A stretch of DNA of 64,000 nt. It comes from Cacajao melanocephalus (taxonomy: Eukaryota > Chordata > Mammalia > Primates > Pitheciidae). The stretch is from contig CAUYLG010059058.1 in NCBI GenBank assembly GCA_963573385.1, positions 30,655 through 94,654 of the forward strand, read 5' to 3'. A program made the position numbers and the translations under genes. Positions 1 through 18,408 of this stretch are shown piece by piece. Each line of letters starts with the position of its first letter. Positions within the stretch are counted from its first letter, which is position 1. Under the pieces are notes generated by a model. It saw only the letters and a program-made list of their open reading frames with translations. It was not told the DNA's origin and made no database searches.

Positions 1-339
1 TACAAACATACATAAAGAAAAGTAGTATATCCCCTCATTAAAGGCAATTAGCCCCTCTTAATAGAATTCCTAGAAAGATATTGGAGTTGGAGTTGTACGA
101 ATTTAAATTGCAGATCTCAGGCAAATATTTAACTGTGATATTGGAAAGTGGGAGATTAAATTTTCATTTATGGATGCAAATAGGCAAAGATGCAATTACA
201 CAGATTCTAACCCTGGCTTACACAGTCTAGGCAAAAGGCCAGTTTATTTGTGTATTGATTCTTCTTCGGAGGCCATGGCATGTCAATCTCTGTCTGAAAC
301 AGAAAATATATGAGTTAAAAAGAAACGATGATCAGGTAT
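1..339. other. AT-rich sequence, no feature
   Basis: No gene, and no repeat I can name. It may be the upstream part of the L1 fragment that becomes recognisable at about 340. Confidence 0.5.
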
Positions 340-838
340 TTGCCAAGAGACATGAAAGTGTATGTCTCCACAAAGTCTTATATAGCAATGCCCATAGCAA
401 CATATTTGCCCCAAACTGGGAACAACCCGATATTCAGAGCTGGTGAATGAATAAACTGTGGATTACCCAGAAAATAGACTACAACTCAGCAATAAAAAGA
501 AAATAATTGATGCACACAACAACATAGATGAATCTCAAGCTAATTATGCTGAAAAAGTCAGTCTGTAGAGATCACATAATGTATTATTTGTTTCATATAA
601 AATTCTAGATAATGCAAAGTAATGTGTAGAGACAGAAAACAGGTCATATTATCTGGGAAGTAGGTTGGTGATGGAGCAGGTAGGTGTAGAAAAGGGGTAA
701 TGATACGTTGAGTATCTTGACTGTGAATATGGATCCAGAAACTGTGAATACATATATATGTCAAAAGCTATTGCTCCTATATCTTAAATATGTATGGTTT
801 ATTGTATATCAGTTATACCTCAATAAAGCTTTTAAAAA
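340..838 (+). mobile_element. LINE-1 3' end (old L1M type)
   Basis: This reads like the degenerate L1 3' region: a stretch on 'contrast of aquatic' style ORF2 tail is absent, but the typical ACTCAGCAATAAAAAG, CAACATAGATGAATCTCAA and TACCTCAATAAAGC blocks appear in order. It ends in an AATAAA signal and an A-rich end near 838. The reading frame is broken. Old, inactive copy; subfamily not assigned. Confidence 0.7.
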
Positions 839-1641
839 TTTCAATTTAAATAGTTACATGTGGATAATGGCTACAGCCTGGGTAGAAAAAGTATAATGAC
901 TCATCATCAGTTGCAGTGTCTTTAGCGCCCACATAGTTGACTCACCCCAACCCTGGTGTCTCTGTGATTTAACCTTCTCACCTCCACCCACTCCTTTCCT
1001 CACTCCACTTCTGCTACCTACTGCCATAGTCATACCTAAGACCAGCACTTTACAAACTGCAAACCATAACCCAACAATACGTCTAAAACATAGTAGGTTG
1101 CAATCTGCGATGTTTAATGAGATAGACTAGACTGGAAAGACCAGAGTATTTCTGGTATCCTCTTAACGTGTCTCAGTAGTAAGGATCGGTAGTGTTTTGT
1201 GAAAATACATAAAATATAACATATAACGTATCTCATCTTTCAAAAAAATCTCCCCAACGTTCACTTCCAGTTTCCAGCCTATTTCTCTGCTCTTTCTTGT
1301 TTGCCAAACTTTTCTCCGAGATTACCTAGAATGCTCTTCCTCTCAAGTAGAGCATTTCCATCAGGAAACACATATGCTACACATATACCTTTTCCATCAA
1401 AAAAAGATGAATCTTTCCCTAGATCTCGCTATAACAATTTAATTGAAACCATTATTGCCAAGCTCAGGAATAAATTACAGCTTGCTAAACTTGATTTCTT
1501 ACATCTAATTCTACTTGCTTAATAGCACCATTGGACCCAGTTGACACAGCTGGTCCTTCTGGAAACTAGTCTTTCCCCCACCTCATTACGCTAAACTTCT
1601 TTTCCTCTAACCCCACTGACTGTTTCTTCTTGTGTTTCTTT
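839..1641. other. Single-copy-looking intergenic DNA
   Basis: AT-rich DNA with only short random open frames. No repeat family, promoter or RNA gene recognised. Confidence 0.5.
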
Positions 1642-2040
1642 TGTGGTTCCATACTACAGTTTGAGTGTGTCCCCGCTGAAATTCAGGTACTGCCAATGTG
1701 ATTGTGTTCAAAGGCGAGGCCTTTAAGAGGTGATCAGGCCATAAGACCTCCTGCCTTGTAAATGGGATTAAGGCCCTTATGAAAGAGAATCCCCACAGAA
1801 TGTGGCCTTTGCTTTTGCTTCTCTCACTTTCTGCCATGTGAGGACACAGTGCTCCTCCCCTCTGGAGGCTGCAGCATTAAAGGTGTTGCTGTCTTGGAAA
1901 CAGACCAGACCCTCCCCAGACTCTATAGCGCCTTGTTCTTGGACTTTCCAGGCTCCAGAACCTGAAAAAATAAAGTTGTCTTCATCATAAAATAACCAGT
2001 CTTGAGTATTTTCTTAGAGCGGCATGAAGGGACTAAGACA
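1642..2040 (+). mobile_element. Solo LTR of MaLR type (MLT1-like)
   Basis: It matches the general MLT1 layout: TTGAGTGTGTCCCC near the start, then TTAAGAGGTGATCAGGCCAT, CTGCCATGTGAGGACACAG, CTTGGACTTTCCAGGCTCCA, an AATAAA signal, and a GACTAAGACA end. There is no internal retroviral sequence beside it. Ancient non-autonomous endogenous retrovirus-like LTR, strongly diverged. Confidence 0.75.
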
Positions 2041-2179
2041 CTCTTCTTTCTTTTCTTAATTTCATGTGGGAATATTCCATGTCTCAGACCTTGGTCCTCT
2101 TCACTCTTGTACTTATATTGTTTTATGCTCTCTTCTCCAGACAAAATTAAATTTATTTCCATGGTGTTAAATGCAATCA

Positions 2180-3130
<951 letters not shown>

Positions 3131-3782
3131 TAAATAAATAAATACATGGAAAAATAGAAAATGAATACATAAAGACAACAGAGTTTTATGTTTATGAGCA
3201 TGGGCTTTGGTATTAGATTACCAGTGGTCATATTTTGGATTCAAAAAATTATGGGATTTAGAGGATTTAACTCTGTCTGCAAGAACTGTTTTGATTCTGT
3301 GATAGAAAATCATTTCAATTAGCTTAATCAAGAGAGAGAGAGAGAGGGGGAATTTATTGACTTCTATCACCAGAAAATTCAAGGGCTCATTCTGGCTTCA
3401 GGTACATTTTACTGTAAGTGCTCAAATGATATTAGGAATATGTCTCATTTTCTCCAGAAATCACCACAGTTAGCCTCGTATTGTCTTCCATCTCGGGCAA
3501 ACTTTATCCAAAATGAGGAAAGATTTCTCTGTTTTCATTTTGTTTTATAGCTAGAGATTCCATGAAAAAGAGTGTTTTTTTCTTTTGAGAGTTCTAGCAG
3601 AGGTTTTAAATAAGACTCCAACTGACTGAGTGTGGGCCACTGGCCTTGTCCTGAACCGATCACTTGTGGCCAAGAAAGAGTTAGTCCTGCCCCATGTGTC
3701 CACTCACCCCTCTGGTCAGGCACGAGCCACGTTTCCCAAAACACGTGGACTAAGAATGGCGGTGTGTTGGCTACCCAAAGAC
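3131..3782. other. Intergenic DNA with a short GA repeat
   Basis: Unassigned sequence. A purine GA dinucleotide tract lies at about 3332-3352. No coding support. Confidence 0.5.
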
Positions 3783-3925
3783 TTGCTTCCCTTCTCTCAC
3801 AAGTAAAATGGGACAAGAAAGTTCCTACTTCTTAGAACTGTTACGATGATTAAATGGGATGTTATATGTAAGTTTCACTGCTCCGTGCCTGGCACCATGG
3901 CAAGTAATCTGTTAGTGTTAGTTAG
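3783..3925 (+). mobile_element. MIR fragment
   Basis: The characteristic core and tail blocks TCTCACAAGTAAAATGGG, ATGATTAAATGGGATGTTAT and CTCCGTGCCTGGCACCATGG appear in MIR order. Confidence 0.65.
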
Positions 3926-4660
3926 ATACAAACAACACACAGAAAACCTCTGGGATATAGACAACGTTCCATTCAGATAAAAACTTAAAATCCCAAACAC
4001 TTCCATCACCAAACAAGAAAAAATCAAAATAAATAAAATATGATCTTTGTTCCTGCTCAAGATTCTAAAACAGCACAAGATGCATCTAAGAAAAAAAAGG
4101 AAGCAAATAACAGTTACAAGTCAAAAAAAAAATCAATGAATTGGAAAATAGGAAATGATAGATATGTTTGTCAGCTGCTTTGTGAACAAAATAAATAAGT
4201 ATGTGTAACTCTGGCAAGCTTAATAATAAATCTGAAAAGCAAATTACTAAGTGAGAATTAAAATAATGACATAAATAGATATGATATTTTTAAAAATTAG
4301 AATTGGATACATACACTATTTGATGAATATAATAATTTTAGCATTATTTTTAACATTTATTAAGTAACTATTATGTTAATAAAACATTAATATAGAAAGA
4401 AAACAAGTATAGCAAAATAAGAATTCCCTTTTTCCCATACTCTCTCCCTCTTACTCTCCTTCTTAAAGATGACCACTGTCAAGAGTTGAGCGTTCTTTTT
4501 CCCCACTGAAACATTTGTATGTTTTCCATGACAGATGGGAAAAATCTACATCTGAGATTGTTCTGTCTGAACGTGCTTTTTCATTTAAACAAATTTGTTG
4601 ACGAAAAACCCGGTTAATGACATATGGGTTTAACTCATCCAATTTGACACCCTCAGAGTG
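3926..4660. other. AT-rich intergenic DNA
   Basis: Nothing recognisable; A/T runs and short random frames only. Confidence 0.5.
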
Positions 4661-4900
4661 TTTCCCAGGAAGGTTGCCTTTTAATTTATTTAACCAGCCC
4701 TCTATTGATGGATATTTAGGATATCATCAATTTTGCCCTTACAAACAACATGGAAATTGAGCGTCTCTGTATAAACATCTTTGAACACAAGTCCAAGTAT
4801 TTCTTTAGCATAAATTTCTGGAGGTATTTATCATTTCTATTTCTATAGAGGGTGGCAAATTGCCTTCCTGGAAGCCAACACAAATGTACTTTTCCCATAA
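4661..4900 (+). mobile_element. Old interspersed repeat fragment (LINE-like, family uncertain)
   Basis: TTTAACCAGCCCTCTATTGA, TTGCCCTTACAAACAACATG and GGTGGCAAATTGCCTTCC follow the order of a common old repeat seen in many primate introns. Related fragments may occur at about 40880-41135 and 42115-42345. Name not certain. Confidence 0.5.
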
Positions 4901-5259
4901 CTCTTTTGGATTTTCTATTTTCTGCTTGTCTTTGAAAACATTTTCTATCACCCATGTTTTTACTCTGCCAGTATGTGGGGCCATCTAGTAACAAACTCAT
5001 TTCATGCATTTCACCACTCCCCAGCAGCAATTTCTACAACTCATTGGTCAGCCGAATAAAAAATAAAGATGGCCTCTCTGTTTTTATCTCTCTAGGCTTG
5101 AGAATGTTCATAAAAATTGTCCGGATTACATCAATTTTCCAGAAGGCATAGAAGCAGAATTAAGCCTTGTTTCCCAGCTCTGTTCTAATTAAATTAGATT
5201 CCCCTCTTTTCCTTTTATTTTAATGCATGGATTTTAAAATGGGATCTAGGTAAATTCCT
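4901..5259. other. Intergenic DNA, no feature
   Basis: No repeat or gene recognised. Confidence 0.45.
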
Positions 5260-5384
5260 TCTTTTTTTTAAAGACGGGATTTCACTGTGTTGGCCAGGAT
5301 GGTCTTGATCTCTTGACCTTGTGATCCGCCTGCCTCTGCCACCCAAAGTGCTGGGATTACAGGCATGAGCCACCGTGCCCGGCC
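5260..5384 (-). mobile_element. Alu left monomer, partial
   Basis: Antisense Alu head (GAGCCACCGTGCCCGGCC at the right end) extending only to the middle A-rich region. The right arm is missing. Confidence 0.9.
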
Positions 5385-6440
5385 GTAAATTCTTTCTTCA
5401 TGTTCACTCTCATTCCTTTATTGGGAAAGAGATTTTCTGTGTAGAAATTTCAGTCTAAAGGTGCATGTCTCCCTCTTTTCTAGGAGTATAATAATCTCTT
5501 GATCCTCTCTGATATTAATTTTACTTATTGAAAGTGTTTTGGCTGTTGTGTCCTCTGTTAGCTGTTTCATCTCCAGGTGTTTCTTCTTTTAATCCAATTA
5601 AGTATTGACCTTTCCCATTGGTTCAAATTAGGTGGAACCAAATGCCATTACTGATGCCTGTTTTGCAACCCACAAAAAGGGCTATTTCACTCGTTCAGCC
5701 TCACATTTGGCCAGTCTTGTAAGAGTCCTTGTTTTCATGCCTCTCTTTCTCTATGTAGTTTGGTCACTGTGATAAGGGTTGGAGCTCTGGCCAGCATGGC
5801 CTGTGAGGACCAGAATGTCTGAGGGTCTTTCCACTTCCGGGCCACACGAGCACACGCTGTGGGTGAGAGGGTAGGGGAGGGGGTGGCATCACCCTGAAGA
5901 ATGGCCCCTCTGTGTTTTGAACCCACCCCTTGATGATGGCATTGTAATTACATGGGATCACTCTCATTTCTGTAATGGCTTTCTCCTGCATTATTTGGAC
6001 AGACAGTTCTATATACCTTATCTATGCTCCATCTTGCTTTCATGCATTCCACAACATTTCTAGTCCACATGTTACTATTTTTCTTCCCCCCCACCCACAT
6101 AAACGAACAGATTCACTTTGAGGAGGTGAGAACATGGAGGAGTGTGCTCAGTTCACCATCTTGTTCTGACGTCCATGAATGCTTTTAAGGAATAATTACT
6201 GATTCAAGAAATGGTAGAAAATCTTAATAAAATAGCCATAAGAAGAAAATTTAATTGCCAATTAAGGCTCCAGATATGAATTGATTTTTGAATAATTTTT
6301 GTATTTCCCTCAAGAAATACATAATCCACAAGTAATTTATATTCTTCTTGGAAAAACAGAAAAAATGTAAACAACAACAAAATACTTGAAGTTTTTATGC
6401 CATTTTAGAAATTTGGCTTAATCATTAAAATATACCTGGC
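5385..6440. other. Intergenic DNA, no feature
   Basis: Mixed-composition sequence without recognisable repeat, promoter or coding signal. Two overlapping short open frames on the - strand near 5735-5991 look random. Confidence 0.45.
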
Positions 6441-7395
6441 AAAAATTGGATACAACAAAAGCCTAGCCTTTTGAATGAGTATAGATGCAAACGCCCCAAA
6501 TAATATCCAGCAAAGCACACAGAATAGCAAAACACATAAAATAGCAAAATGATAATAATAACAGTTCCACATTACCAAGTATGGGGATATACTATGATAC
6601 AGTTATTATTATCACTTTAACATTAAACCAAATTGATGTAATATAATGTTACTAGATCACAGAAAACAAAAAAAGCGACTATCCCAATAGTTATAAAAGG
6701 CATTCAATCCAATACTATTTGTAAAATACATACTTTTAATATTAGCCATAAACTCAGCTAATCCTTAATTGGATAAAGAATGTGTGAGAGAAAAAGAACA
6801 AGTGTTATTCCTAAAGATCCAGCTATGGAAACACCCTCATTATCAATACAAACATAAGAAGGATATCTGCTATTTTATTGTCATTTTACGCTGTTATACT
6901 TGTAACCAATGCAACATGATCAAAAAATGAATGAGTTAGACTTTTTGGAAAGAAGATTTAAAATTGTCATCATCTATAGATTAGATAACTGTCTACTGGA
7001 AACCATTGAAACAAATAGAAGAGCCTGGTAAAGTTGGAAGTTATTGAATATATATGTGAAAAAGTAAACAGCTTATTTATATGTAAGTGAAACATTATAA
7101 AAATATTATAGAGAAAAGATTTATTCACAAAACAATTATATACCTAAATGACTTACAAATAACCATAACAAATGATGCAAAAATTTTATGAAGCCATGGA
7201 AAAATTTTTCCTGTGTGATGAAATAGGATAATAGAATGAGGTGAAAAACAGTATACCATGTTCTTGGAAGGAATTACATTATGAATATGTGAATCCCTTT
7301 AAGCAATATATAAATGTAATAAAAGTTTAATAAAAATCTAAGTATGAGGGGGTAATTGATCTTATAAATCTAAAATTTCTAGGAAAACAAATACA
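6441..7395 (+). mobile_element. Degenerate L1/HAL1-like ORF2-derived sequence
   Basis: A-rich sequence with blocks such as ATAGATGCAAACGCCCCAAA and ATTAAACCAAATTGATGTAA, which follow L1 reverse-transcriptase-region order, with frames destroyed. Very old copy; limits approximate. Confidence 0.5.
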
Positions 7396-7420
7396 TAAAC
7401 ATAGCTGAGACATTTTGAAA

Positions 7421-7712
7421 TGCCAATGTCTCAGTTGGAGCTTAAACAACTAACATTTATTTTTCACAGTTGCAGAGGCTGGAAACTAGCATGGTTGAGT
7501 TCTGGTAAGAGCTCTCTTCCTTATTGCTTGCTGTGTCTTCACATGGTGGAGGCAAAAATCACCTTTCTTATGTTTCTTCTAATAAGGGCATTAATCTCAT
7601 TCACCAGGGCACTAACCTCATGACCTCACAAGGGCCCCATCTCCAAATACCAGCACATTATGATTAGAGCTTTAACATAGGAACTTGAGGGAGATACATT
7701 TAGTCCATAGAT
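7421..7712 (-). mobile_element. MLT1-type LTR, antisense and partial
   Basis: The complement of an MLT1 LTR: TTTTTCACAGTTGCAGAGGC, GCTGTGTCTTCACATGGTGG, CTCCAAATACCAGCACATTA and a TTTAGTCCATAG end. Diverged. Confidence 0.7.
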
Positions 7713-8156
7713 GGTAGTTTAGGGTTTGGAGTCATAAGACGGTATTGTATAATACTATGATAATGTATGGTTCTGATTATAATGACAGATTAATGGAAAA
7801 AAATGAAATGTCTCAGGATTCAGGCATGCGTCAAATTAAACATAAGATAAATGCTTCATTTCAAGTCAGCAAGGAAAGACTAGGTATCAGGAAAACTAGT
7901 TCATTATTAGGGGAAAAAAAAAGTGGGGGGGGGAGTGGTTAGATTATTACCTTACAACAAATAGAGAAATGGATTAAGTAAAAAATTTTACTCAGAATTG
8001 CTTTTTCACTAACTCTCCCTAATCTTGCTTATTTCCTTAGGATATTTAATTCATCTGCCCATTCACAAAGAGATCTAATCATACGCAAGCAAAATAGGGA
8101 CTATGTAACCATGTCTAAAAAAGTGCATTTTGTTCTTTATAAATTTGGTTTTGTGA
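7713..8156. other. Intergenic DNA with A and G homopolymer runs
   Basis: An A-run then a G-rich run near 7911-7935; nothing else recognised. Confidence 0.5.
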
Positions 8157-8372
8157 TTTTTTTTTTTTTTGAGACAGGGTCTTGCTTTGTCAAACAGCCT
8201 AGGGTGCAGTGGCACAATCATAGTTCACTGGAATCTTAAAAAAAGAAAAGTTGGTAGAGTCAGGCTCTCACTACGTTGCTCAAATTGTTTTCAAACTCCT
8301 GGGTCCACGTGATTCTCCGGTCTTGGCCTCCCAAAGTACTGGAATTACAAGCATGAGCCACAGAACTCGGCC
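8157..8372 (-). mobile_element. Alu, old and internally shortened
   Basis: T-run on the left, GAGCCACAGAACTCGGCC head on the right. Middle part rearranged with an A-rich insert (AAAAAAAGAAAAG). AluJ-like divergence. Confidence 0.85.
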
Positions 8373-8887
8373 CTAAATGAGTTTTAAAAAGCTGTATTCT
8401 TAGTATGAGATTTTATTCTAAGTTGTTTAAAAGACTGTGGCCTGTGTCAGAGGTCAAGCTATAAAAAGCTTAGAGGTGAGTTTGAGCTTTTAGTGTTTAA
8501 TTAGTAAAGTTAAGCATTATCTTCATAGCCCCAGGTAACATAATTCCAACAGTTAAAGGGCAGGGTGTTAAAGAGATAAGTCTATAAAATGCTCCCTTTT
8601 TTGGATAGCAAATAAAAGATACCTTCAGAGTAGTAACACTGACAAAATCAATCTCTTTCTCCAGGAATTATCAGAAGTGGTCAAGTTTGCAAGAAAATCA
8701 ACTGTACATCTGTTCTAGGAAATGACAAAAGTTAGAATGAGTAGAAGCTCTGGGGAAAGAAAACTTTGGGGAGTTTCAACATTTTGAGGACATTTCTATT
8801 AGTCCTAAAAGTGTGAATGAGACAGAACAAGGAACTGCAGATTGAGATGCAAAAGTGTGTTTTAGTCTGAGATAAAATAAGAGTACC
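8373..8887. other. Intergenic DNA, no feature
   Basis: No recognisable element. Confidence 0.5.
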
Positions 8888-9152
8888 TTGCTCTCCCCCG
8901 CACTCTTGTAGCCCAGGCTGGAGTGCGATGGCACCATCTTGGCTCACCACAACCTCCACCTCCTGGGTTCAAGCAATTCTCCTGCCTCAGCCTCCTGAGT
9001 AGCTTGGATTACAGACATGCACCATCACACCCGGCTAATTTTGTATTTTTAGTAAAGACAGGGTTTCTCCATGTTGGTCAGGCTGGTCTCAAACTCCTGA
9101 CCTCAAATGATCCACCTGCCTTGGCCTTTCAAAGTGCTAGGATTACAAGGCA
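8888..9152 (-). mobile_element. Alu, lacking its head
   Basis: Antisense Alu from GTAGCCCAGGCTGGAGTG to AAAGTGCTAGGATTACA. The terminal GAGCCACC...GGCC head and the T-run are missing. Confidence 0.9.
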
Positions 9153-9386
9153 TTGGAGTTAGGCAGAGGTGCGACAGAGCTTGATCATGCCACTTACCAG
9201 CTGTGCAACTTCTGGTATGTTTGCTCATCCTCTTTGGACCTCAATTTCCCCAGCTGTCAAATGGGGATAATACAACTTACATTCAAGGGGGCCCTGGGAG
9301 GACTGAGTGAGATAATGGTTACAAGGCCCTTGACACAGTGCCTGACACATAGTAAAAGCTAGAAAATATTAGCTATTATTATTAAT
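9153..9386 (+). mobile_element. MIR
   Basis: CTTACCAGCTGTGCAACTTC, CCTCAATTTCCCCAGCTG, TCAAATGGGGATAATA and CAGTGCCTGACACATAGTAA occur in MIR order, with an AT-rich end. It directly abuts the preceding truncated Alu. Confidence 0.85.
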
Positions 9387-9441
9387 TATAGTGACTAATT
9401 ATTGCATCATTAATTAGCTATTATTTTTAATTGCATAGACA

Positions 9442-9902
9442 TGTATGATGTGGCTTGAATTGGGCCCTCCCAAAAGATACATTCAAGTCCTAGTCCTTAG
9501 TACCTGTGAATGCGACTTTATTTGGAAAGAGTCTTTGCAAATTCAGATTTAAATTAAGAAGAGGTCATACTGGATTAGGGTGGGCCTTAAATCCAATCAC
9601 CTGTATTCTTAATAGAAGAGACACAGATACAGACACACAAAACGGGAAGATGGTCATATGCAAAAATTGAAGTAATGCATCTGCAAGCCGGAGACATCAA
9701 GGGATGCCAGCAGGCACTAGAAGCTAGGAAGCAAGGAACAGGCAAGGAAATATCCTTCCCTAGAGGTTTCAGAGGGAGCATGCCTTGTCAGCACCTTGAT
9801 TTTGGACTTTTAGTCTACAGAGCTAAGAGAAAATCAATTTCTATTGTTTTAACCCACCTATTTTTCGGTAATTTGTCACAGCAGTTCTAGGAAGTGAATA
9901 CA
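9442..9902 (+). mobile_element. MLT1-type solo LTR
   Basis: ACTTTATTTGGAAAGAGTCT, TCATACTGGATTAGGGTGGG, CACCTTGATTTTGGACTTTT and ATTTGTCACAGCAGTTCTAG follow the MLT1C/D layout. No internal region beside it. Confidence 0.8.
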
Positions 9903-14897
<4,995 letters not shown>

Positions 14898-15032
14898 TTA
14901 TCAGTGGATGTAACTACAAGCTCCAGGGTAGAGGTGAGCCCAGTGCCTCAGATGATGTGTCCTGGAATCTCTCTCTCCCTTGCTTGCCTCTGCATTCCCA
15001 TGTTGATTGCATCAGAGAGGAAAACATGGTAA

Positions 15033-15384
<352 letters not shown>

Positions 15385-16213
15385 CCAGCACATCCTTTTT
15401 GGTAGTTGCAGCCAAGTCCTAGAGTTGAACCTCTGAGCCTGGCTTGATTTACTTGCCTCTTTTAAACCAAACCCTCTGGAAAGGAAGGTGGGCTACTTAG
15501 ACAACTAAAATCAAGGGCTGAGGCTGGCTTTGTTGGGATTTTGTGATGTGAGTTCAGGGAAGAGTGCTTGCCCTGAGGAAAATCTGGGTGCTATTACTAG
15601 AAGATGGGGAGAGAAAAATTAGAGCTGTTCACTGCCATGGCTCCCTAACTCTCATCTGCCTCTCAACATACATAGCAGAAAGCACTCTTCCCCAGCCCTA
15701 GCACATGTCTGGGACAAATTTTTTCGGGAGAGCGCTAGAATCTATGTGAGTCCACTTGACACCACAGTTCAAATTAGATCAAGGTACTCTTCTTCAAACA
15801 CATTTTATTAGCATTATACATTATAAATCTGCAGTGACTACCACATGAATGACATCCTGGAATGTGATTAAAATAAGTTCAGAGAAGCAAATAGTTTCCA
15901 TTTGTGAATAATAAACAATAACATAAAAAACATAAAAATATAAAAAATATATGTTAAGGTGGGTATAATAGGCACAGCCTAACTATGGCACTATACCTGG
16001 TATTTCTTTGTTTGTTACATTCCTTTTGAGGTGAACAGGGTCAATTTTGCAAGGCTCTCTAGTAATTTATCGACTTCAGTCTTTCTTTTCTCTTTTTCTT
16101 CTTTTGGTCTTCAAGGTGGTTTCTGGCAACAAAATCCTAATACAATTCTTGAGAGAGAGAAATCATGGAGGCGAAAATATTGGGTGACAATGCTATGAAA
16201 AGGAGAACGTGAT
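15385..16213. other. Intergenic DNA with direct repeat R1b
   Basis: Otherwise unassigned. Holds R1b at 15863-15915. Confidence 0.5.
15863..15915 (+). repeat. Direct repeat R1b
   Basis: Second copy of the 14041-14094 sequence (TGTGATTAAAATAAGTTCAG and following), differing by a few substitutions and one deletion. Confidence 0.85.
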
Positions 16214-16507
16214 GGCCGGGCGCGGTGGCTCACGCCTGTCATCCCAGCACTTTGGGAGGCTGAGGTGGGTGGATCATGAAGTCAGGAGATCGGGACCAAC
16301 CTGGCTAACACAGTGAAACCCCGTCTCTACTAAAAATACAAAAAATTAGCTGGGCACGGTGGCGCACACCTGTAGTCCCAGCTACTTGGGAAGCTGAGGG
16401 AAGAGAATCGCTCGAACTCGGGAGCAGAGGTTGCAGTGAGCCGAGATCGTGCCACCGTGCTCCAGCCTGGGCGACAGAGCGAGACTCCATCTCAAAAAAA
16501 CAAGAAC
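16214..16507 (+). mobile_element. Alu, full length, AluY-like
   Basis: GGCCGGGCGCGGTGGCTCAC head and GACAGAGCGAGACTCCATCT end, with low divergence. Young class within primates. Confidence 0.95.
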
Positions 16508-17544
16508 ATGACTTCTTATTTGGTAACTTCGTTCTCAGGAATTGAGTGTAACCTATAGGAAACATAAGGAGTGGGTAGGTCAGAAAACACAGGCTACAAT
16601 GTAGAAGCCTAAGACAAGCTCCAGTACAATAACAGGTTTATTATTATTGATAGGTGAGACAAGCCCCAGAGGCTGCAAAAATCAAATGTCTGCTTCTAGG
16701 AAACTTTCTTAAGCTAATGGATAGAAGCACTTTCTTTTCTTTCTCCCTATCAGTGCACACACACTGACTGAATTTTTAAAAAACCACTGCATACACCCTA
16801 TAGAATACATTTAACTATCCTCCATTGATGGTTATCTAAGCCATCTGTTTTTTTTTAACATATTAAAAGGAAAAACACTTTCTTAACACCAAAGTAGGGA
16901 TAAATGAAAATTTGGTTGTAGTTAATCATTCAACAAATATTGACTGACTGCCTCTTGGGTGGTGCTTATCCCTTGTGACTCAGCGTCCCCTCCTGCCCCC
17001 CCAAGTTCCTCAAGACGCAGTTTGAAATCTACCACCTCCACCAAATCTCCCTCTAATTTCTAGCTAATAATTGATTGTCATGTTTGCTCTCTTCTAACAG
17101 AAATTGGTCACTCAACTGGAATCCTGCTCTCCTTACTTGACACTGTGTAGGAGAGCTTTCTAGAAATGCAAGGTGGCCTTGTCAGGCCCCACAGATGTCC
17201 CACAAGTGTAACCTGTCAAGAAAATTATACAAGATCCTCAGGATCTGCTCGTGATTTCTGCTCTAGCCTTATTGTCCTGCACATGTGTCACCACTAAACT
17301 TGCTGCCACTCTCAAGGACTTCTGTGGACCTTTTCCCTCTAGGTCTTGGTAGCTCTTCCTTTCCCTCATTCTTTCAGATATAAGGGGTAGTGACAGTGCC
17401 AGTGCTATGAGCTGAGGGTTGCTGACTTTTCTAGTCCTTTATAAACAGATCTTTTGTAAATAAACCATCCATGCATTATCCTAATTTGAATGTGCTGTCT
17501 GATTCCTGTTGAGGCCCTGACAGATGTACCCCTTCCACCAAAAC
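16508..17544. other. Intergenic DNA, no feature
   Basis: No recognised element; short random frames only. Confidence 0.5.
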
Positions 17545-17766
17545 AACATCCCCATTTGTGCTGTTTACTTGGGTAGTCAGCAGCCACATGGGCGTATTGA
17601 GCATTTGAAACATGGCTGGTCCCAATTGAGACATGTGGGAAGTGTAAGATTCACACTGGATTCCAAAGGACTTGGTATGAAAAGAAAGAACATGTATGAC
17701 TTCAATCATTCTTATATTGACTATATGTTAACAGTCACATTTTTGGATGCATGGGATATATTATGA

Positions 17767-18084
<318 letters not shown>

Positions 18085-18116
18085 CCTTTTTTAAGGTACT
18101 AAAATTTACTAGAAAT

Positions 18117-18331
18117 TAGCCCGGGCAACATGGCAAAATGACATCTCTACAAAAAAACAACAATAATACAAATAGCTAGGTGTGGTGGCACACCCCTGTA
18201 GTCCCAGCTACTCAGAAGGCTAAGTTGGGAAGATCACTTGAGCCCCGGGGTGCAGAGGTTGCAGTGAGCCAAGATTGTGCCACTGCACTCCAGCCTGCGT
18301 GACAGTGAGACCCCATTTCAAAAAAAAAAAA
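18117..18331 (+). mobile_element. Alu, 5'-truncated
   Basis: Starts within the left arm (GGGCAACATGGCAAAATG) and runs to an A-tail at 18331. Lies about 32 bp from the oppositely oriented Alu. Confidence 0.9.
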
Positions 18332-18408
18332 TACTAGAAATTAACAATGACTCATGCAGCGTGTATCTGTGACTCGCATTTTGCTTCTAATGTGCAGAGC
18401 TGTCTTAC